A DNA stretch of 48,318 bases from a candidate division WOR-3 bacterium (GCA_039802005.1 JBDRVV010000016.1:1-48318); one strand, 5' to 3'; numbered from the stretch's first letter, positions 6,985 through 16,587 are shown. The notes: generated by a model from the letters alone, not told the origin. Numbers and translations are program-made.

Positions 6985-9165
6985 ATGGCAAAAAAAGAAG
7001 ATATTGATATTCTTGCTGACCTGGAAGAAAAACTCGGTCAGCTTGAGAAGGTTGAAAAAGAACTCGCAGCAAAAAATAAAGAATTGAAATCTGCTGAAGA
7101 AAAACTTGCGGAAACATATTCTACACAAATGGAATTAACTGGCGAAGTTGAAGAATTGAAAAAAACAATTCAGGAATTAAAAAGAGAAGAAAAATCATTG
7201 AAGGAAGCAGTAAAGACAGCAGAAAAAGATGGTCAAAAATTAGGTACACTTCAGCGTGAACTCAGCGAACTTATTTCAGAAAAAGAAAAAAATGAAACAA
7301 GACTCAAAGAATTAAAGATTGAATATGAAAAATTGAATAATGAGAAGAACAAGCTTGAAGATATAATTGAGAAATTAAAAACAAAACAAAGTGAATTGAC
7401 CAAGAAATGTGATGAATTGGAGTCAAGATATAATGAACAGGAAAAGAATTATAAAAACCAGGAAAAAACATATAATGATATTAAACTAAAAACCGAAGAA
7501 CTAAAGAATGAATATCAGAGCGTGGAACAGACATTGAGGGCGGCACTTTCAGATTTACGGGCCACAGAAAAAGACCTGAAGGTAATGAATGAGGAAAGGA
7601 ACGCGCTTAATAAAGAACTTGGTGCTTTGAAGAAATCACTGGAGAAGGACGAGGCACGACATCAAAAGATATTAAGTGAAGTCCAGTCATTAACCGAAGA
7701 AAGAGATAGATTAAATAAAACAATTGAAGAATTTAAGAGGGAAGAGAAAGAGTTGAGCGAGCAGTTGAAAGAAATAAGAAATACATTTGAAGTTGAGAGT
7801 GCGGAGCTTGAAAAATTACAGAAGGAGGTATCGGAATTACGGGACACCAGAGATAAATTATACAAAGAAAATGAAGAACTCGCAAATTTGAAAAAAGAAC
7901 ATGATGCACTCATTCAGAAAATTGCCGAATTAAAAAAGGAAGAAGGAGAACTTGTATCCAACATTTCTAATTACCAATTAGAATACAGCACACTTGAGGC
8001 ATCATTTAACGAACTGGATAAAAAATATAAAAAAGAAGAAAAAGAAGAAAGTGAATTGCAGAAAAATATTGAAAAGATGAAAAAGGAGCAGGAAGAGTTA
8101 CAGAGGATTGTTGATAAACTACGGAAGGAACACAAAGAACTTGAACCGGTTGTTGCAGAACTTAAAGAGAAAGAAAAAGAATTACGCAAAATTGAACCTG
8201 AATACAAAAAGATAAAGGAGGAACATACACGCCTTAAAGAAGAGGCACAGGAATTGGGTAAGTCTATTGAGCTTGCCAAGAAGCGGATTGAGGAACTTGA
8301 ACCTCAGGTTGCTAAATACGAAGAAATGGATAAAGAATACAAAAAGAAAAAAGAGGAACTCGAAAAAGTCGAAGCACAATTGCATAAGAGTGAAGACAAG
8401 ATAAAACATATTGAAGAAGAATATGAGAGGATAACATCTGAATTACCAAAACTTCGTGATGAACACGAAGAATTGCAACTGGCGATTGAGGAGAATGAGA
8501 AGATTAAACAATTATTAGAGACGAGAAAGAAAGAATTATCAATGGTTGAAGATAAGATTGGAGACCAGCGAAAAGAACTTGCAACACTTAATGAAAAACT
8601 TGAGATTTTAAAGAAAGAAGAGGCAAAGGCGGTTGAGGAGTTGAATAAAGAAACAAAAGAATTGCTCAGAGAAAGGGATAAATATAAAGATGAGATTGAG
8701 AAACTTGCGGGACATAGAAAAGAAATTGAAGAAAAGATAAATGATTTAAAGATTCTTCTTTCGGAAACTGAAGGAAAGGTTGAAAAAGCAAAGGCAGTTG
8801 AGGCAAATATGCTTGCCAAGATTGATAAAAGACGTGAAGAACTGGTAAAAATCAATGATGAGATTGAGAAAAATAAAGCAAAGATTAAGAAAGAATGTGA
8901 AGAGGAACTGAAGAAATTAGAATTGGCAAGGGATGAAATTAAAGAACTTGAAACCAAGAAAAAAGAAGCAGCAATAATTATTGCCCGGGCTGAAGAGTTC
9001 AAAAAATCAATTGTTAAATTGAAGGAAGAAAAAGACGAACTTGAGAAAACGATTGCTGAGAAAAATAAAGAGTTGGAAAAAATAAAGATATTTATTGCCC
9101 GTCTTAAGGAGGCACAAGCCCCTAAGCCTAAAGAAGGGGATAAAAAGCAGGAAATATCCTTTTAA
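6985..9165 (+). CDS. Long coiled-coil protein (SMC-like rod without ATPase heads)
   Basis: The 726-aa protein is extremely rich in Glu, Lys and Leu and shows heptad patterning from about residue 8 to 700. No Walker A, ABC signature, TM segment or signal peptide is seen, so it is a rod-like cytoplasmic protein rather than a true SMC. It ends with a short PKPKEGDKK tail. The start ATG is preceded by a GAGGGGG SD and lies 10 nt after the stop of the MCP/SBP fusion. The two are almost certainly co-transcribed and could assemble together through coiled coils (inference). Database searches would return myosin/SMC-like hits that reflect composition, not function. Possible roles include scaffold or cytoskeletal filament; no specific function can be assigned. 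Confidence 0.85.
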   Translation: MAKKEDIDILADLEEKLGQLEKVEKELAAKNKELKSAEEKLAETYSTQMELTGEVEELKKTIQELKREEKSLKEAVKTAEKDGQKLGTLQRELSELISEKEKNETRLKELKIEYEKLNNEKNKLEDIIEKLKTKQSELTKKCDELESRYNEQEKNYKNQEKTYNDIKLKTEELKNEYQSVEQTLRAALSDLRATEKDLKVMNEERNALNKELGALKKSLEKDEARHQKILSEVQSLTEERDRLNKTIEEFKREEKELSEQLKEIRNTFEVESAELEKLQKEVSELRDTRDKLYKENEELANLKKEHDALIQKIAELKKEEGELVSNISNYQLEYSTLEASFNELDKKYKKEEKEESELQKNIEKMKKEQEELQRIVDKLRKEHKELEPVVAELKEKEKELRKIEPEYKKIKEEHTRLKEEAQELGKSIELAKKRIEELEPQVAKYEEMDKEYKKKKEELEKVEAQLHKSEDKIKHIEEEYERITSELPKLRDEHEELQLAIEENEKIKQLLETRKKELSMVEDKIGDQRKELATLNEKLEILKKEEAKAVEELNKETKELLRERDKYKDEIEKLAGHRKEIEEKINDLKILLSETEGKVEKAKAVEANMLAKIDKRREELVKINDEIEKNKAKIKKECEEELKKLELARDEIKELETKKKEAAIIIARAEEFKKSIVKLKEEKDELEKTIAEKNKELEKIKIFIARLKEAQAPKPKEGDKKQEISF

Positions 9166-9186
9166 AAAACCCGGTCAAATAAAATA

Positions 9187-10017
9187 ATGAGTATCATTTT
9201 TTTAATCATTGGCACGATATTTTATAGTTTGAGTTATGCGATTTTTCTTATTCCTCATAACATTGTCCCCGGGGGTATTTCAGGGCTGGCAATGGTGTTG
9301 CACATTCTTTTCAAAACGCCAGTTGGAATTATGGTAATTTTGCTCAACATTCCTTTATTCATACTTGCAATCAGAATTTTAGGCTTTTCTCTTGGTGCTA
9401 AATCCGTCATTACGATAATTGTTACTAATTTATTGATAGATTTTTTAACTTACACAATCAAGGTTCCTACACCAACGGGTAATGTCATTCTTGCTTCAAT
9501 ATATGGCGGAGTGATGTTGGGTATTGGTTTGGGTTTGATATTTCGAGGTGGGGCAAATACAGGTGGTACTGATATTATCGGGCAGATATTGAATCGTTTT
9601 ACAAGTTTCTCGGTTGGAATATGGATATTGATTGTGGATACAATAATAATAACACTGGCGGGTTTCGTCACTAATTCAATAGAACTTGCTTTGCTGGGTT
9701 ATCTTGCACTTTTTCTTTCTACCAGAGTCATTGATTTAATACTTGAAGGCATAGACTATGCACGTGCTGCATTTGTTATTAGTGAACATACAGAAAAAAT
9801 CATAGAAGGAATTTATCAGAAGTTAGGCAGGGGTATTACAATACTTGATGGTTTCTCACCATATACAAAGGCGAAAAGGCCGGTTATTATGTGTGTAATT
9901 ACGAAAAGAGAAACCGAAAATTTTAAAAAATTGGTAAAGAGTATTGATGAAAAAGCATTTGTTATATTGACTGATGTATTTGAAGTTCTCGGGCATGGTT
10001 TTAGACCTCGGGTATAG
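9187..10017 (+). CDS. YitT-family membrane protein (DUF161/DUF2179)
   Basis: The 276-aa protein has five to six hydrophobic segments in residues 1-190 and a soluble C-terminal domain (~200-276: GITILDGFSPY, VIMCVITKRE, FVILTDVFEVLGHGF) matching the DUF2179 domain of the YitT family. The conserved N-terminal IPHNIVPGGISGLA and central FRGGANTGGTDIIG glycine-rich signatures are present, and the length is normal. It is an inner-membrane protein. The family is suspected to be transport-related but has no settled substrate. The gene lies 21 nt after the coiled-coil gene with no obvious promoter and little SD, and its end overlaps the next gene by 23 nt, consistent with one operon starting at the tRNA promoter. 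Confidence 0.9.
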   Translation: MSIIFLIIGTIFYSLSYAIFLIPHNIVPGGISGLAMVLHILFKTPVGIMVILLNIPLFILAIRILGFSLGAKSVITIIVTNLLIDFLTYTIKVPTPTGNVILASIYGGVMLGIGLGLIFRGGANTGGTDIIGQILNRFTSFSVGIWILIVDTIIITLAGFVTNSIELALLGYLALFLSTRVIDLILEGIDYARAAFVISEHTEKIIEGIYQKLGRGITILDGFSPYTKAKRPVIMCVITKRETENFKKLVKSIDEKAFVILTDVFEVLGHGFRPRV

Positions 10018-10744
10018 GAAGTCATTAATTATACTCTGGATATTAAGTTTAATATTATCCTGTTCAGCAAAAAGGAAATTTTTTGCACCGGTTTTGCTGG
10101 AGTATAGAATTATTTATCCTGATATGGCAAGAGAGATGGGACTGGAGGGCAAAGTAGTCCTTGGCGTGTTGATAAACGAAGTTGGTAGTGTTGAAAAGGT
10201 TCGCATTTTGAAATCTTCTACCAGTGTTCTGCTCGATTCGGCAGCGCTTGAGACTGCTTATACTTTCAAATTTTCACCCGCAATGATAGGGCACAGACCG
10301 GTAAAAACCTGGGTCAATCTGCCGGTGGAATTTAAGTTTGAAGAAGTTAAACCTGAAGAATGGCTCTTAGAAGTTAAAGCATTGCAGAAAAACATTTCTC
10401 AGGATTATAGAGAAAGTCTGATAATGGATTTATATAAACTATATAAAAAACTTATTTTTTCGCCCAAAAAGTCCATTGAAATAAAAGTAAACGATTTTAT
10501 AAAACTTGCAGTATTAGATAGAACTGCAAAATTATGGGATGGATACTGGAAATTGTATCCTGCAACACCTATTTTGTTTTTTGATATTATATATCGCTAC
10601 CCGGATTCCTATGCACGATTCGAGGCGGAAGAAGAATTTAAAAAATTCTTTGAACGAGAAGCAATCACAATACGCTCCACACTTCCACAGGTCGCTGCTG
10701 ATACATTGATTATGCGTCTGAAAAACGCTATAGAAAAACTTTGA
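9995..10744 (+). CDS. TonB C-terminal-domain lipoprotein
   Basis: I choose the ATG at 9995 (249 aa) over 9974. It gives a compact lipoprotein signal: basic start, hydrophobic SLIILWILSLIL, then a lipobox-like ILSC. Residues ~35-115 contain a TonB C-terminal-type domain (YPDMAREMGLEGKVVLGVLINEVGSVEKV, split here over several strands, then SAALETAYTFKFSPA), the fold that normally contacts outer-membrane transporters. The remaining ~130 residues are helical and unassigned. The single proline-rich periplasm-spanning linker of true TonB is missing, so it is a periplasmic lipoprotein with a TonB-like fold rather than a classic energy transducer. It overlaps yitT by 23 nt and ends convergently to ileS, 32 nt away. 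Confidence 0.75.
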   Translation: MVLDLGYRKSLIILWILSLILSCSAKRKFFAPVLLEYRIIYPDMAREMGLEGKVVLGVLINEVGSVEKVRILKSSTSVLLDSAALETAYTFKFSPAMIGHRPVKTWVNLPVEFKFEEVKPEEWLLEVKALQKNISQDYRESLIMDLYKLYKKLIFSPKKSIEIKVNDFIKLAVLDRTAKLWDGYWKLYPATPILFFDIIYRYPDSYARFEAEEEFKKFFEREAITIRSTLPQVAADTLIMRLKNAIEKL

Positions 10745-10776
10745 AGATAAATAGGATCTATTGTTGATATAAAATG

Positions 10777-13700
10777 CTATTTATTTATTCTTGATAAGCC
10801 CACTTTAACAGGAATGCCGTTAATTTCAAGTTCTCTATGGATTTCGCCAGCTTCTTCTCTCTCTATAACTTCCACCGCAAGTGTTTCACCTTTTAAATAA
10901 TCTAAATTTTTATTTATTGCACTTTTTAATTTATCCGGACACTGGTAATAAATTTTTATTCTGTCGGTAAGATTGAAATCTGCTTCTTTACGCATTAACT
11001 GGATTTTATGAATAAATTCTCTCACTAATCCTTCGGCTTCCAGATCTTCAGTTATTGCAGTATTTATTGCTACAACAATGTTATCTTCCTCAATGATTAC
11101 CCAATTCGGTACTTCCTGTTTCTTGATTTCCACATCTTCCTTTGTGATTTCAATTAGTCTACCATCAAAATTATTATTTAATAAACCTGTTTTTACAAAT
11201 TCTTTTGCTTCTTTTTCTCCTAACCCTTTTATCCATTCGCCAACTTTTCTTGACAGTGCACCATATTTAGGTCCAAGCCGGTCAAACTTTGGATTTAAGC
11301 CGTAGATATATAACTCATCAGCATTTGACACGGACTGCGCTTTTTTAATATTTAATTCCTCAAGGATTGTATTTATTGCCGATTCATCAAGTTTTTGTTC
11401 TCCAACCGGCAAACAGATACGGATTTCTCCAAGTGGTTGGCGCACTTTAATATTTACTTTGTTTCTTGCTGACCTACCCATTGAAACAATCTTCCGAATC
11501 AGTGCGATTTCATTTTCTAATTCCTGGTTAATCATTGATTCGTCAACTACAGGGAAATCACAAAGGTGAATACTCAAAGGGGCATTAGGGTCAACACTTC
11601 TTACTAGATTTTGATACATATCTTCGGTCCAGAAAGGGATTATTGGAGAAATGATTTTGAGTAAGTTTAAAAGACAGTTATATAGAACAAGATACGCTGT
11701 TTCCTTGTCAAGGTCATTTTCTGATTTCCAAAAACGTCTGCGATTTCTGCGTAAATACCAATTTGAAAGTTCATCAAAGTAATATTCAACTTCTTTTACT
11801 ACTGCAGCAACATCGTATTTATCATAATAAGAATCACAATTTTTAATAAGCGAATATGTCCGTGAGAGTATCCAACGGTCGAGTTTTGTTAAATTTTCTT
11901 TTGCTAATTTCTTACCTATTGGATTGAAATTATCAATATTGGCATAAGTAATAAAGAAAGAATAGACATTCCACAGGGTTAAAAGATTACGTTTAATTTC
12001 TTCAGCGGGTCCGTATCCAAAATTAAGATTTTGAACAGGATTGTGCTTGGCAAACATCCAGCGCATTACATCCGCGCCCATTTTTTCTGCGGCATCATCA
12101 AACCAGATTGCATTACCCTTGCTTTTATGCATTTCTTCACCATGTTCATCGCGCACAAGTGCATGTCCAAGCAGGACTTTAAATGGTGGCTTATTTTCAA
12201 GGACTGTGCTCATTGTTAAAATTGCGTAAAACCAGTTCCGGAATTGACCAGGGAAACACTCGGTGATAAAATCTGCAGGGAACCATTGTTCCCAATATGA
12301 TTTATCATTTGGATAGCCATTATAGAGATTATGCATATCTTCAGGTGGCCTCATAGTTGAGTATGGAACTATGCCAGCATCAAGCCATGGATTACCTACA
12401 TCCGGAATCCGGGACATCAATTTGCCACACTTTTCACATTTAATTCTTATTTTGTCAATCCACGGTCTATGGGGCGTATGCCCTTCAAATTCTTTCCAAC
12501 CTTCAACTGCCTTTAGTTTTAACTCATCTTTTGAACCAATAACAGTAAAATGCCCACAGGAACACTCCCAGATGGGTAGGGCAAGTCCCCAATATCTTTT
12601 CTTTGAGATACACCAGTCAGCCATATTCCTGAGCCAGTCAAGTTCTCTATCAAGACCCCATTCTGGAATCCAACGTTCAACTTTTTTTGCAACTTCAGCA
12701 ATTTCGTATCGTAAGGTATCCATTGAAATATACCATTCATCTACAAGCCTGAATATCAATTCACTGTCACAACGCCAGCATACTGGGTAACGATGTGTAT
12801 AATCCTCTACGTTGTATAAAATACCTCTTTTTTGCAGATCTTCAATAATTGCCTCAGTTACTTCGTTTACATTTCTGCCACTGAGCCAATCAAAGCCTTC
12901 AATATAATATCCAAGTTCATCAAGAGGTGCAATTGTTTTAAGCCCAAATTCTTTGCCAAGGGCAAAATCCTCTTTACCACATCCTGGCGCAATATGAACA
13001 AGTCCTGTTCCTTCACTTTCGCTGATTTCTTCCCAGGGGATTACTTTGTGAATTACTTCTTTCTGGGCAGGAAGATGATCAAAAGGTCCGTCGTATACCA
13101 GATTTAATAAATCCTTCCCCGGCATCTCTGCCATTATTTCATAATTCCCCTTCAATACTCTGACAAGATTTTTTGCCAGATAATATATTGCACCATTATT
13201 TTTCACTTTGACATATATAAAATCTGGGTGGACTGCAACTCCAGTATTTGAAGTCAATGTCCAGGGCGTGGTGGTCCAGACCAGGAGATATTCATCTTTT
13301 CTGTCTTTTAACGGAAAGCGCACGAAGATTGCCTTGTGAGTTAACTCTTGATATCCTTCGGTTGCAATCTCCATATCGCTTATAGCGGTTCCGCACCTCG
13401 CACACCAGGGCATTACATCTGTTCCTTTATAAATCAAACCACGTTCATAGCATTTTTTTAGAAAATACCATATAGTATAGTTATTAACTTCGCTCATTGT
13501 ATAATATGAATGGCTCTTCTTTAACCAATCTCTATCATCCAGACTTGTTTTCCATTCTCCCCAATCCATCCACATCCCAAGTCGGATTGACTGTTCGGTT
13601 TGGACCATAGAATACTTATGGACCCGTTCCTGGCATTTAAGGACAAATTTATCTATTCCATATTTTTCAATATCCCGTTTAGAAGTGAAACCAAGTTCTT

Positions 13701-13995
13701 TTTCAACTTCAACCTCTACCCATAATCCCTGGCAGTCAAAACCGTTCTGATATCTTTGTTCAAATCCCTTCATTGTTTTATACCTTTGGAAAATATCTTT
13801 ATAAGTTCTACCCCAGGCATGATGCACGCCCATTGGATTATTTGCAGTAATAGGTCCGTCCTGAAAAGACCATTTTTTTCTGCCCTTGTTTTTATTCTTA
13901 TATAAAGAAAAAATATTGGTCTTTTCCCAAAATTCTAATATCCGGTGTTCAAGTTCTGGAAAATTCAATTCCTTATTAACAGGCTTAAAATTCAT
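10777..13995 (-). CDS. ileS: Isoleucyl-tRNA synthetase
   Basis: This 1072-aa class I synthetase charges tRNA-Ile in the cytoplasm. The N-terminal catalytic core carries the HIGH-equivalent in the unusual form NPMGVHHAWGRTYKD (~residue 55). The editing (CP1) domain has TTTPWTLTSN (~245), and there are zinc-knuckle-like cysteine pairs (CARCG, CEKCGK). The KMSKS-equivalent is MHKSKGNA (~655). An anticodon-binding helical domain and a C-terminal extension follow. The form of HIGH and the length resemble the subgroup often annotated IleRS in diverse uncultivated bacteria, possibly the type 2, eukaryote-like branch. The start ATG 13995 is 7 nt from a consensus -10, so the mRNA is probably leaderless. 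No T-box leader is possible with such a short 5' end. Confidence 0.93.
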   Translation of the reverse strand: MNFKPVNKELNFPELEHRILEFWEKTNIFSLYKNKNKGRKKWSFQDGPITANNPMGVHHAWGRTYKDIFQRYKTMKGFEQRYQNGFDCQGLWVEVEVEKELGFTSKRDIEKYGIDKFVLKCQERVHKYSMVQTEQSIRLGMWMDWGEWKTSLDDRDWLKKSHSYYTMSEVNNYTIWYFLKKCYERGLIYKGTDVMPWCARCGTAISDMEIATEGYQELTHKAIFVRFPLKDRKDEYLLVWTTTPWTLTSNTGVAVHPDFIYVKVKNNGAIYYLAKNLVRVLKGNYEIMAEMPGKDLLNLVYDGPFDHLPAQKEVIHKVIPWEEISESEGTGLVHIAPGCGKEDFALGKEFGLKTIAPLDELGYYIEGFDWLSGRNVNEVTEAIIEDLQKRGILYNVEDYTHRYPVCWRCDSELIFRLVDEWYISMDTLRYEIAEVAKKVERWIPEWGLDRELDWLRNMADWCISKKRYWGLALPIWECSCGHFTVIGSKDELKLKAVEGWKEFEGHTPHRPWIDKIRIKCEKCGKLMSRIPDVGNPWLDAGIVPYSTMRPPEDMHNLYNGYPNDKSYWEQWFPADFITECFPGQFRNWFYAILTMSTVLENKPPFKVLLGHALVRDEHGEEMHKSKGNAIWFDDAAEKMGADVMRWMFAKHNPVQNLNFGYGPAEEIKRNLLTLWNVYSFFITYANIDNFNPIGKKLAKENLTKLDRWILSRTYSLIKNCDSYYDKYDVAAVVKEVEYYFDELSNWYLRRNRRRFWKSENDLDKETAYLVLYNCLLNLLKIISPIIPFWTEDMYQNLVRSVDPNAPLSIHLCDFPVVDESMINQELENEIALIRKIVSMGRSARNKVNIKVRQPLGEIRICLPVGEQKLDESAINTILEELNIKKAQSVSNADELYIYGLNPKFDRLGPKYGALSRKVGEWIKGLGEKEAKEFVKTGLLNNNFDGRLIEITKEDVEIKKQEVPNWVIIEEDNIVVAINTAITEDLEAEGLVREFIHKIQLMRKEADFNLTDRIKIYYQCPDKLKSAINKNLDYLKGETLAVEVIEREEAGEIHRELEINGIPVKVGLSRINK

Positions 13996-14002
13996 AGTCT
14001 AT

Positions 14003-14031
14003 ATTATATTCAAAAATTGCGGTTTTGTAAA
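14003..14031 (-). promoter_or_regulatory. ileS promoter, leaderless
   Basis: On the minus strand: TTTACA (14026-14031), 17-nt spacer, TATAAT (14003-14008). Seven nucleotides separate the -10 from the ileS ATG, leaving no room for a ribosome binding site. Confidence 0.75.
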
Positions 14032-14050
14032 GTATTAAATGTTATTTATG

Positions 14051-15553
14051 CTATTCTTCTGGTTTACTAGACGAGAGTCGTTCAATCTCTCCAATCCTTG
14101 CGATTACTGCATTTCGGTTTGTTGCATTTGGTGATAATTTTAAGTAAATTTTGTATTCAGTGATTGCTTCTTTATATTTTCCAATTCGGCTATATAGATC
14201 TCCAAGGGAAGCATGTGGTGCAGGGAAATAAGGGTTGATTGAAATTGCTTTTTTATAATACTGCTCGGCTTTGTGCCATATACCTTGCCGGTAATAGAAA
14301 TGTCCAAGGTTATGATATCCAAGGGGTGCGTCAGGATTTTGCATTATCATTGTTATAAAGAATTTCTCTTCGTTACTCCAAATTGGGATTCGTAATAATG
14401 TAAAAATTATATTAGATATAAAAATAAAAAGAAAAATCAACGACGCTAAAACATTCTTTAAATTAGAGAAGAAACATGATATTTTATCCGGTATAAGCCC
14501 AGCGATTAGTATAGCAATACCAATTGATGGGAAATAAAGAAATCTTTCAGCTACCGGCATACCTGATAAAGGAAAGATATTCAAAACTGGTATTAGTCCA
14601 ATTATAAACCAGAGACTTCCTAAAAGAATTTGGTGATTTTTCTTAACTCGCAATAATAAAAAGATCAAGACCATCAGGATTATAAAGTTTATCATAAATT
14701 TATCTAAATGAACATTGTTGGATAGAAAGTGATAATGTCGGGCATTCAAATTGAAAGGGAATAAAAGAATTTGTAAATAAAAAACAATGATTTGTGGGAT
14801 CATAATAATTCTCTGAAGAAATGTAAATCCAGATTGGGGGGGAGATAATATATTTTTGATAAGGAGAGTTTTTAATAAAAAATAGAAAATAAATATGACA
14901 ATAATTATTGAACCGCCAAATCTAAAATGAGTAATACGGATAGTCTTTGGATATTTAAATAAAACCAGAAGTATAAATATAAAAGGAAATATGTATGCAA
15001 TTTCCTTTGAGAGTAGTGCAAAAAATAAAGAGATTGAAAATACAGACATTTTCAGGAATAATGGTGTATTACTTGCAAAATAGATGTTGAGGGCAATCAA
15101 CATAAACAGGGTAGCGAGAGAATCCATGCGGCCGCTTATGAATACAACATTTTCAATATGCACTGCAAATGTAGTGAATATTAAAGAGGCAAAGAACCCT
15201 TTTTGGAGATTGAAGAGCCAACTTATTAAATAAAAAATATTTATCACAACAAGTATATGGATAATAATATTTGATAAGTGAAATCCGAATGGTTTTTTGT
15301 CCCATATCAGGTTATCAATTGTATATGTAATGATTGTTATTGGTCTATAAAATCCATAGTCTTCACCAAACACCTTAATGCTTGTTTTAAATGCATCCAT
15401 AATTTTTGATGGATTCTGAACACTTCGATTCTGTAAAATTAAAGAACGATCATCCCAGATAAAATCAAAATGCAAGCTCTGTATATAAAGGATTACATTT
15501 AATATAATTAAAATTACTACATATTGTAATTTCAAAGATATTGCTTTTTTCAT
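14051..15553 (-). CDS. Multi-pass membrane glycosyltransferase-like protein with C-terminal TPRs (TMTC-like)
   Basis: The 500-aa protein starts with an N-terminal anchor, then FIWDDRSLI at about residue 30, the acidic pair typical of GT-C/PMT-type transferases, then YRPITIITYTIDN. About ten hydrophobic segments follow to residue ~390. The last ~100 residues contain two to three tetratricopeptide repeats (NLGHFYYRQGIWHKAEQYY, then ASLGDLYSRIGKYKEAI). This order matches bacterial TMTC-like membrane O-mannosyltransferase-type proteins, which use polyprenyl-phosphate sugars at the outer face of the inner membrane. The acceptor and sugar are unknown; many of the exported proteins in this window could be substrates (speculative). 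The start ATG lies 7 nt after a consensus -10. Confidence 0.8.
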   Translation of the reverse strand: MKKAISLKLQYVVILIILNVILYIQSLHFDFIWDDRSLILQNRSVQNPSKIMDAFKTSIKVFGEDYGFYRPITIITYTIDNLIWDKKPFGFHLSNIIIHILVVINIFYLISWLFNLQKGFFASLIFTTFAVHIENVVFISGRMDSLATLFMLIALNIYFASNTPLFLKMSVFSISLFFALLSKEIAYIFPFIFILLVLFKYPKTIRITHFRFGGSIIIVIFIFYFLLKTLLIKNILSPPQSGFTFLQRIIMIPQIIVFYLQILLFPFNLNARHYHFLSNNVHLDKFMINFIILMVLIFLLLRVKKNHQILLGSLWFIIGLIPVLNIFPLSGMPVAERFLYFPSIGIAILIAGLIPDKISCFFSNLKNVLASLIFLFIFISNIIFTLLRIPIWSNEEKFFITMIMQNPDAPLGYHNLGHFYYRQGIWHKAEQYYKKAISINPYFPAPHASLGDLYSRIGKYKEAITEYKIYLKLSPNATNRNAVIARIGEIERLSSSKPEE

Positions 15554-15560
15554 TACTGAA

Positions 15561-15588
15561 ATTATATTCAGTAATTTATTACAGTCAA
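15561..15588 (-). promoter_or_regulatory. Promoter of the TMTC-like gene, leaderless
   Basis: On the minus strand: TTGACT (15583-15588), 16-nt spacer, TATAAT (15561-15566). The ATG begins 7 nt after the -10, so transcription should start at or within 1-2 nt of the start codon. Confidence 0.75.
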
Positions 15589-15646
15589 TCTATATGTTTC
15601 GTGGGAACTTGAATTTTGTTATCTTCTGTATTTTAGATTACTTATA

Positions 15647-15937
15647 TCAATATCTTCTCTCTCTTTTCCTTCTAATAAATTTCTTCCTTTTGTCAGCCCT
15701 TGGGCGGGCTTCGTTTATGTTCATAGGCCTACCTTTAAGGATGGTATTGTTGAGTGATTGCATTGCATTCTTTGCTTCATTATTATCAGACATTTCTACA
15801 AAGCCAAATCCTCTTGACTCGCCTGTGAACTTATCCTTTATAACTATTGCAGATAATACCTTACCGTATGTTTCAAATACCTTGCGCAGGTCATCATTAG
15901 TAACATCCCGCGACAGGTTGCCCACATAGATATTCAT
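15647..15937 (-). CDS. RRM-domain RNA-binding protein
   Basis: This 96-aa protein is a single RNA recognition motif. RNP2 is IYVGNL (residues 3-8), RNP1 is RGFGFVEM (~42-49) and the fold ends with LKGRPMNINEARP. A very basic tail (RKKFIRRKRERRY) follows and probably adds nonspecific RNA affinity. It matches the small bacterial glycine-poor RRM proteins (cyanobacterial Rbp-like) thought to act on mRNA stability or cold response. The start is supported by a perfect AAGGAGG SD spaced 5 nt from ATG. It has its own promoter about 25 nt upstream of the SD region and is a single-gene unit. Confidence 0.93.
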   Translation of the reverse strand: MNIYVGNLSRDVTNDDLRKVFETYGKVLSAIVIKDKFTGESRGFGFVEMSDNNEAKNAMQSLNNTILKGRPMNINEARPRADKRKKFIRRKRERRY

Positions 15938-15961
15938 AAAGCCTCCTTAATCTTTTTACAG

Positions 15962-15989
15962 AGTATAACAATAAATAACAGAAAGTCAA
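15962..15989 (-). promoter_or_regulatory. Promoter of the RRM gene (leadered)
   Basis: On the minus strand: TTGACT (15984-15989), 16-nt spacer, TATACT (15962-15967). The transcript would have about 20 nt of leader including the AAGGAGG SD. Confidence 0.7.
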
Positions 15990-16023
15990 TACATTTATTA
16001 TCTTGAATATATAAAAGTAACTT

Positions 16024-16587
16024 TTATTGTTGATTTATTTTTCTAATGATTTTTGCAAGGTAATCGTATTCAATATTAACAAAGTCTCCGACCTTTCGGT
16101 TGCCGAGTGTGGTATTATTTAGGGTGTGGGTAATTAGGAATACTGAGAAGGTGTTACGGCAAATATCGCCAATGGTCAGACTTACACCATCAATTGCAAT
16201 ACAGCCTCTGGAAATCAGATATTTCGTATTCTCCGGAGAAATTTGAAAATAATATTCATTTTCTTTGATCTTTATTATGCGTGCGATCTCATCAATATGC
16301 CCAAGAACGATGTGCCCGCCGATGTGCCCATCAAAAGTAAGTGCCCGTTCCAGATTTACATATTCTCCTGCTTTCCAGTAGTGCAATGTTGTCCTGCCTT
16401 TTGTTTGTTCCATTACCTCTACAGAAAACCCATTTTTTATAGTCTTGGTAACGGTCAAACATATACCCTGGATAGCAATGCTGTCACCGGGTTCTACTTC
16501 CAAATTTGACTGAATATCAATCTTTTGCAATCTACCTTTGGTTATATTTAAAATTTTGCCCTTTTCCTCAACTATTCCTGTGAACAT
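16024..16587 (-). CDS. ribE: Riboflavin synthase alpha chain
   Basis: The 187-aa enzyme converts two 6,7-dimethyl-8-ribityllumazines into riboflavin plus a pyrimidine. It starts with the invariant MFTGIVEE and has two lumazine-binding barrel repeats: the first with IQGICLTV and GGHIVLGHID, the second with CIAIDGVSLTIGD and HTLNNTTLG. It is slightly shorter than the common ~200-215 aa, but both repeats are complete. A GGGGAGG SD lies about 9 nt upstream, inside the end of ribD. The 20-nt overlap with ribD indicates translational coupling in a two-gene riboflavin operon. No RFN element is seen, and ribBA and ribH are not in the window. Confidence 0.95.
   Translation of the reverse strand: MFTGIVEEKGKILNITKGRLQKIDIQSNLEVEPGDSIAIQGICLTVTKTIKNGFSVEVMEQTKGRTTLHYWKAGEYVNLERALTFDGHIGGHIVLGHIDEIARIIKIKENEYYFQISPENTKYLISRGCIAIDGVSLTIGDICRNTFSVFLITHTLNNTTLGNRKVGDFVNIEYDYLAKIIRKINQQ

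Noticed and set aside
8304-9002. Ser/Phe-rich minus-strand ORFs over the coiled-coil gene
   Set aside because: They are antisense shadows of Glu/Lys-rich codons and have no SD or family features.
9209-9223. TGGCACG at the start of the YitT gene
   Set aside because: No TTGC-type -12 element follows at the right distance and it lies inside the coding region.
13996-14050. T-box riboswitch for ileS
   Set aside because: The promoter lies 7 nt from the start codon, leaving no leader for a T-box.
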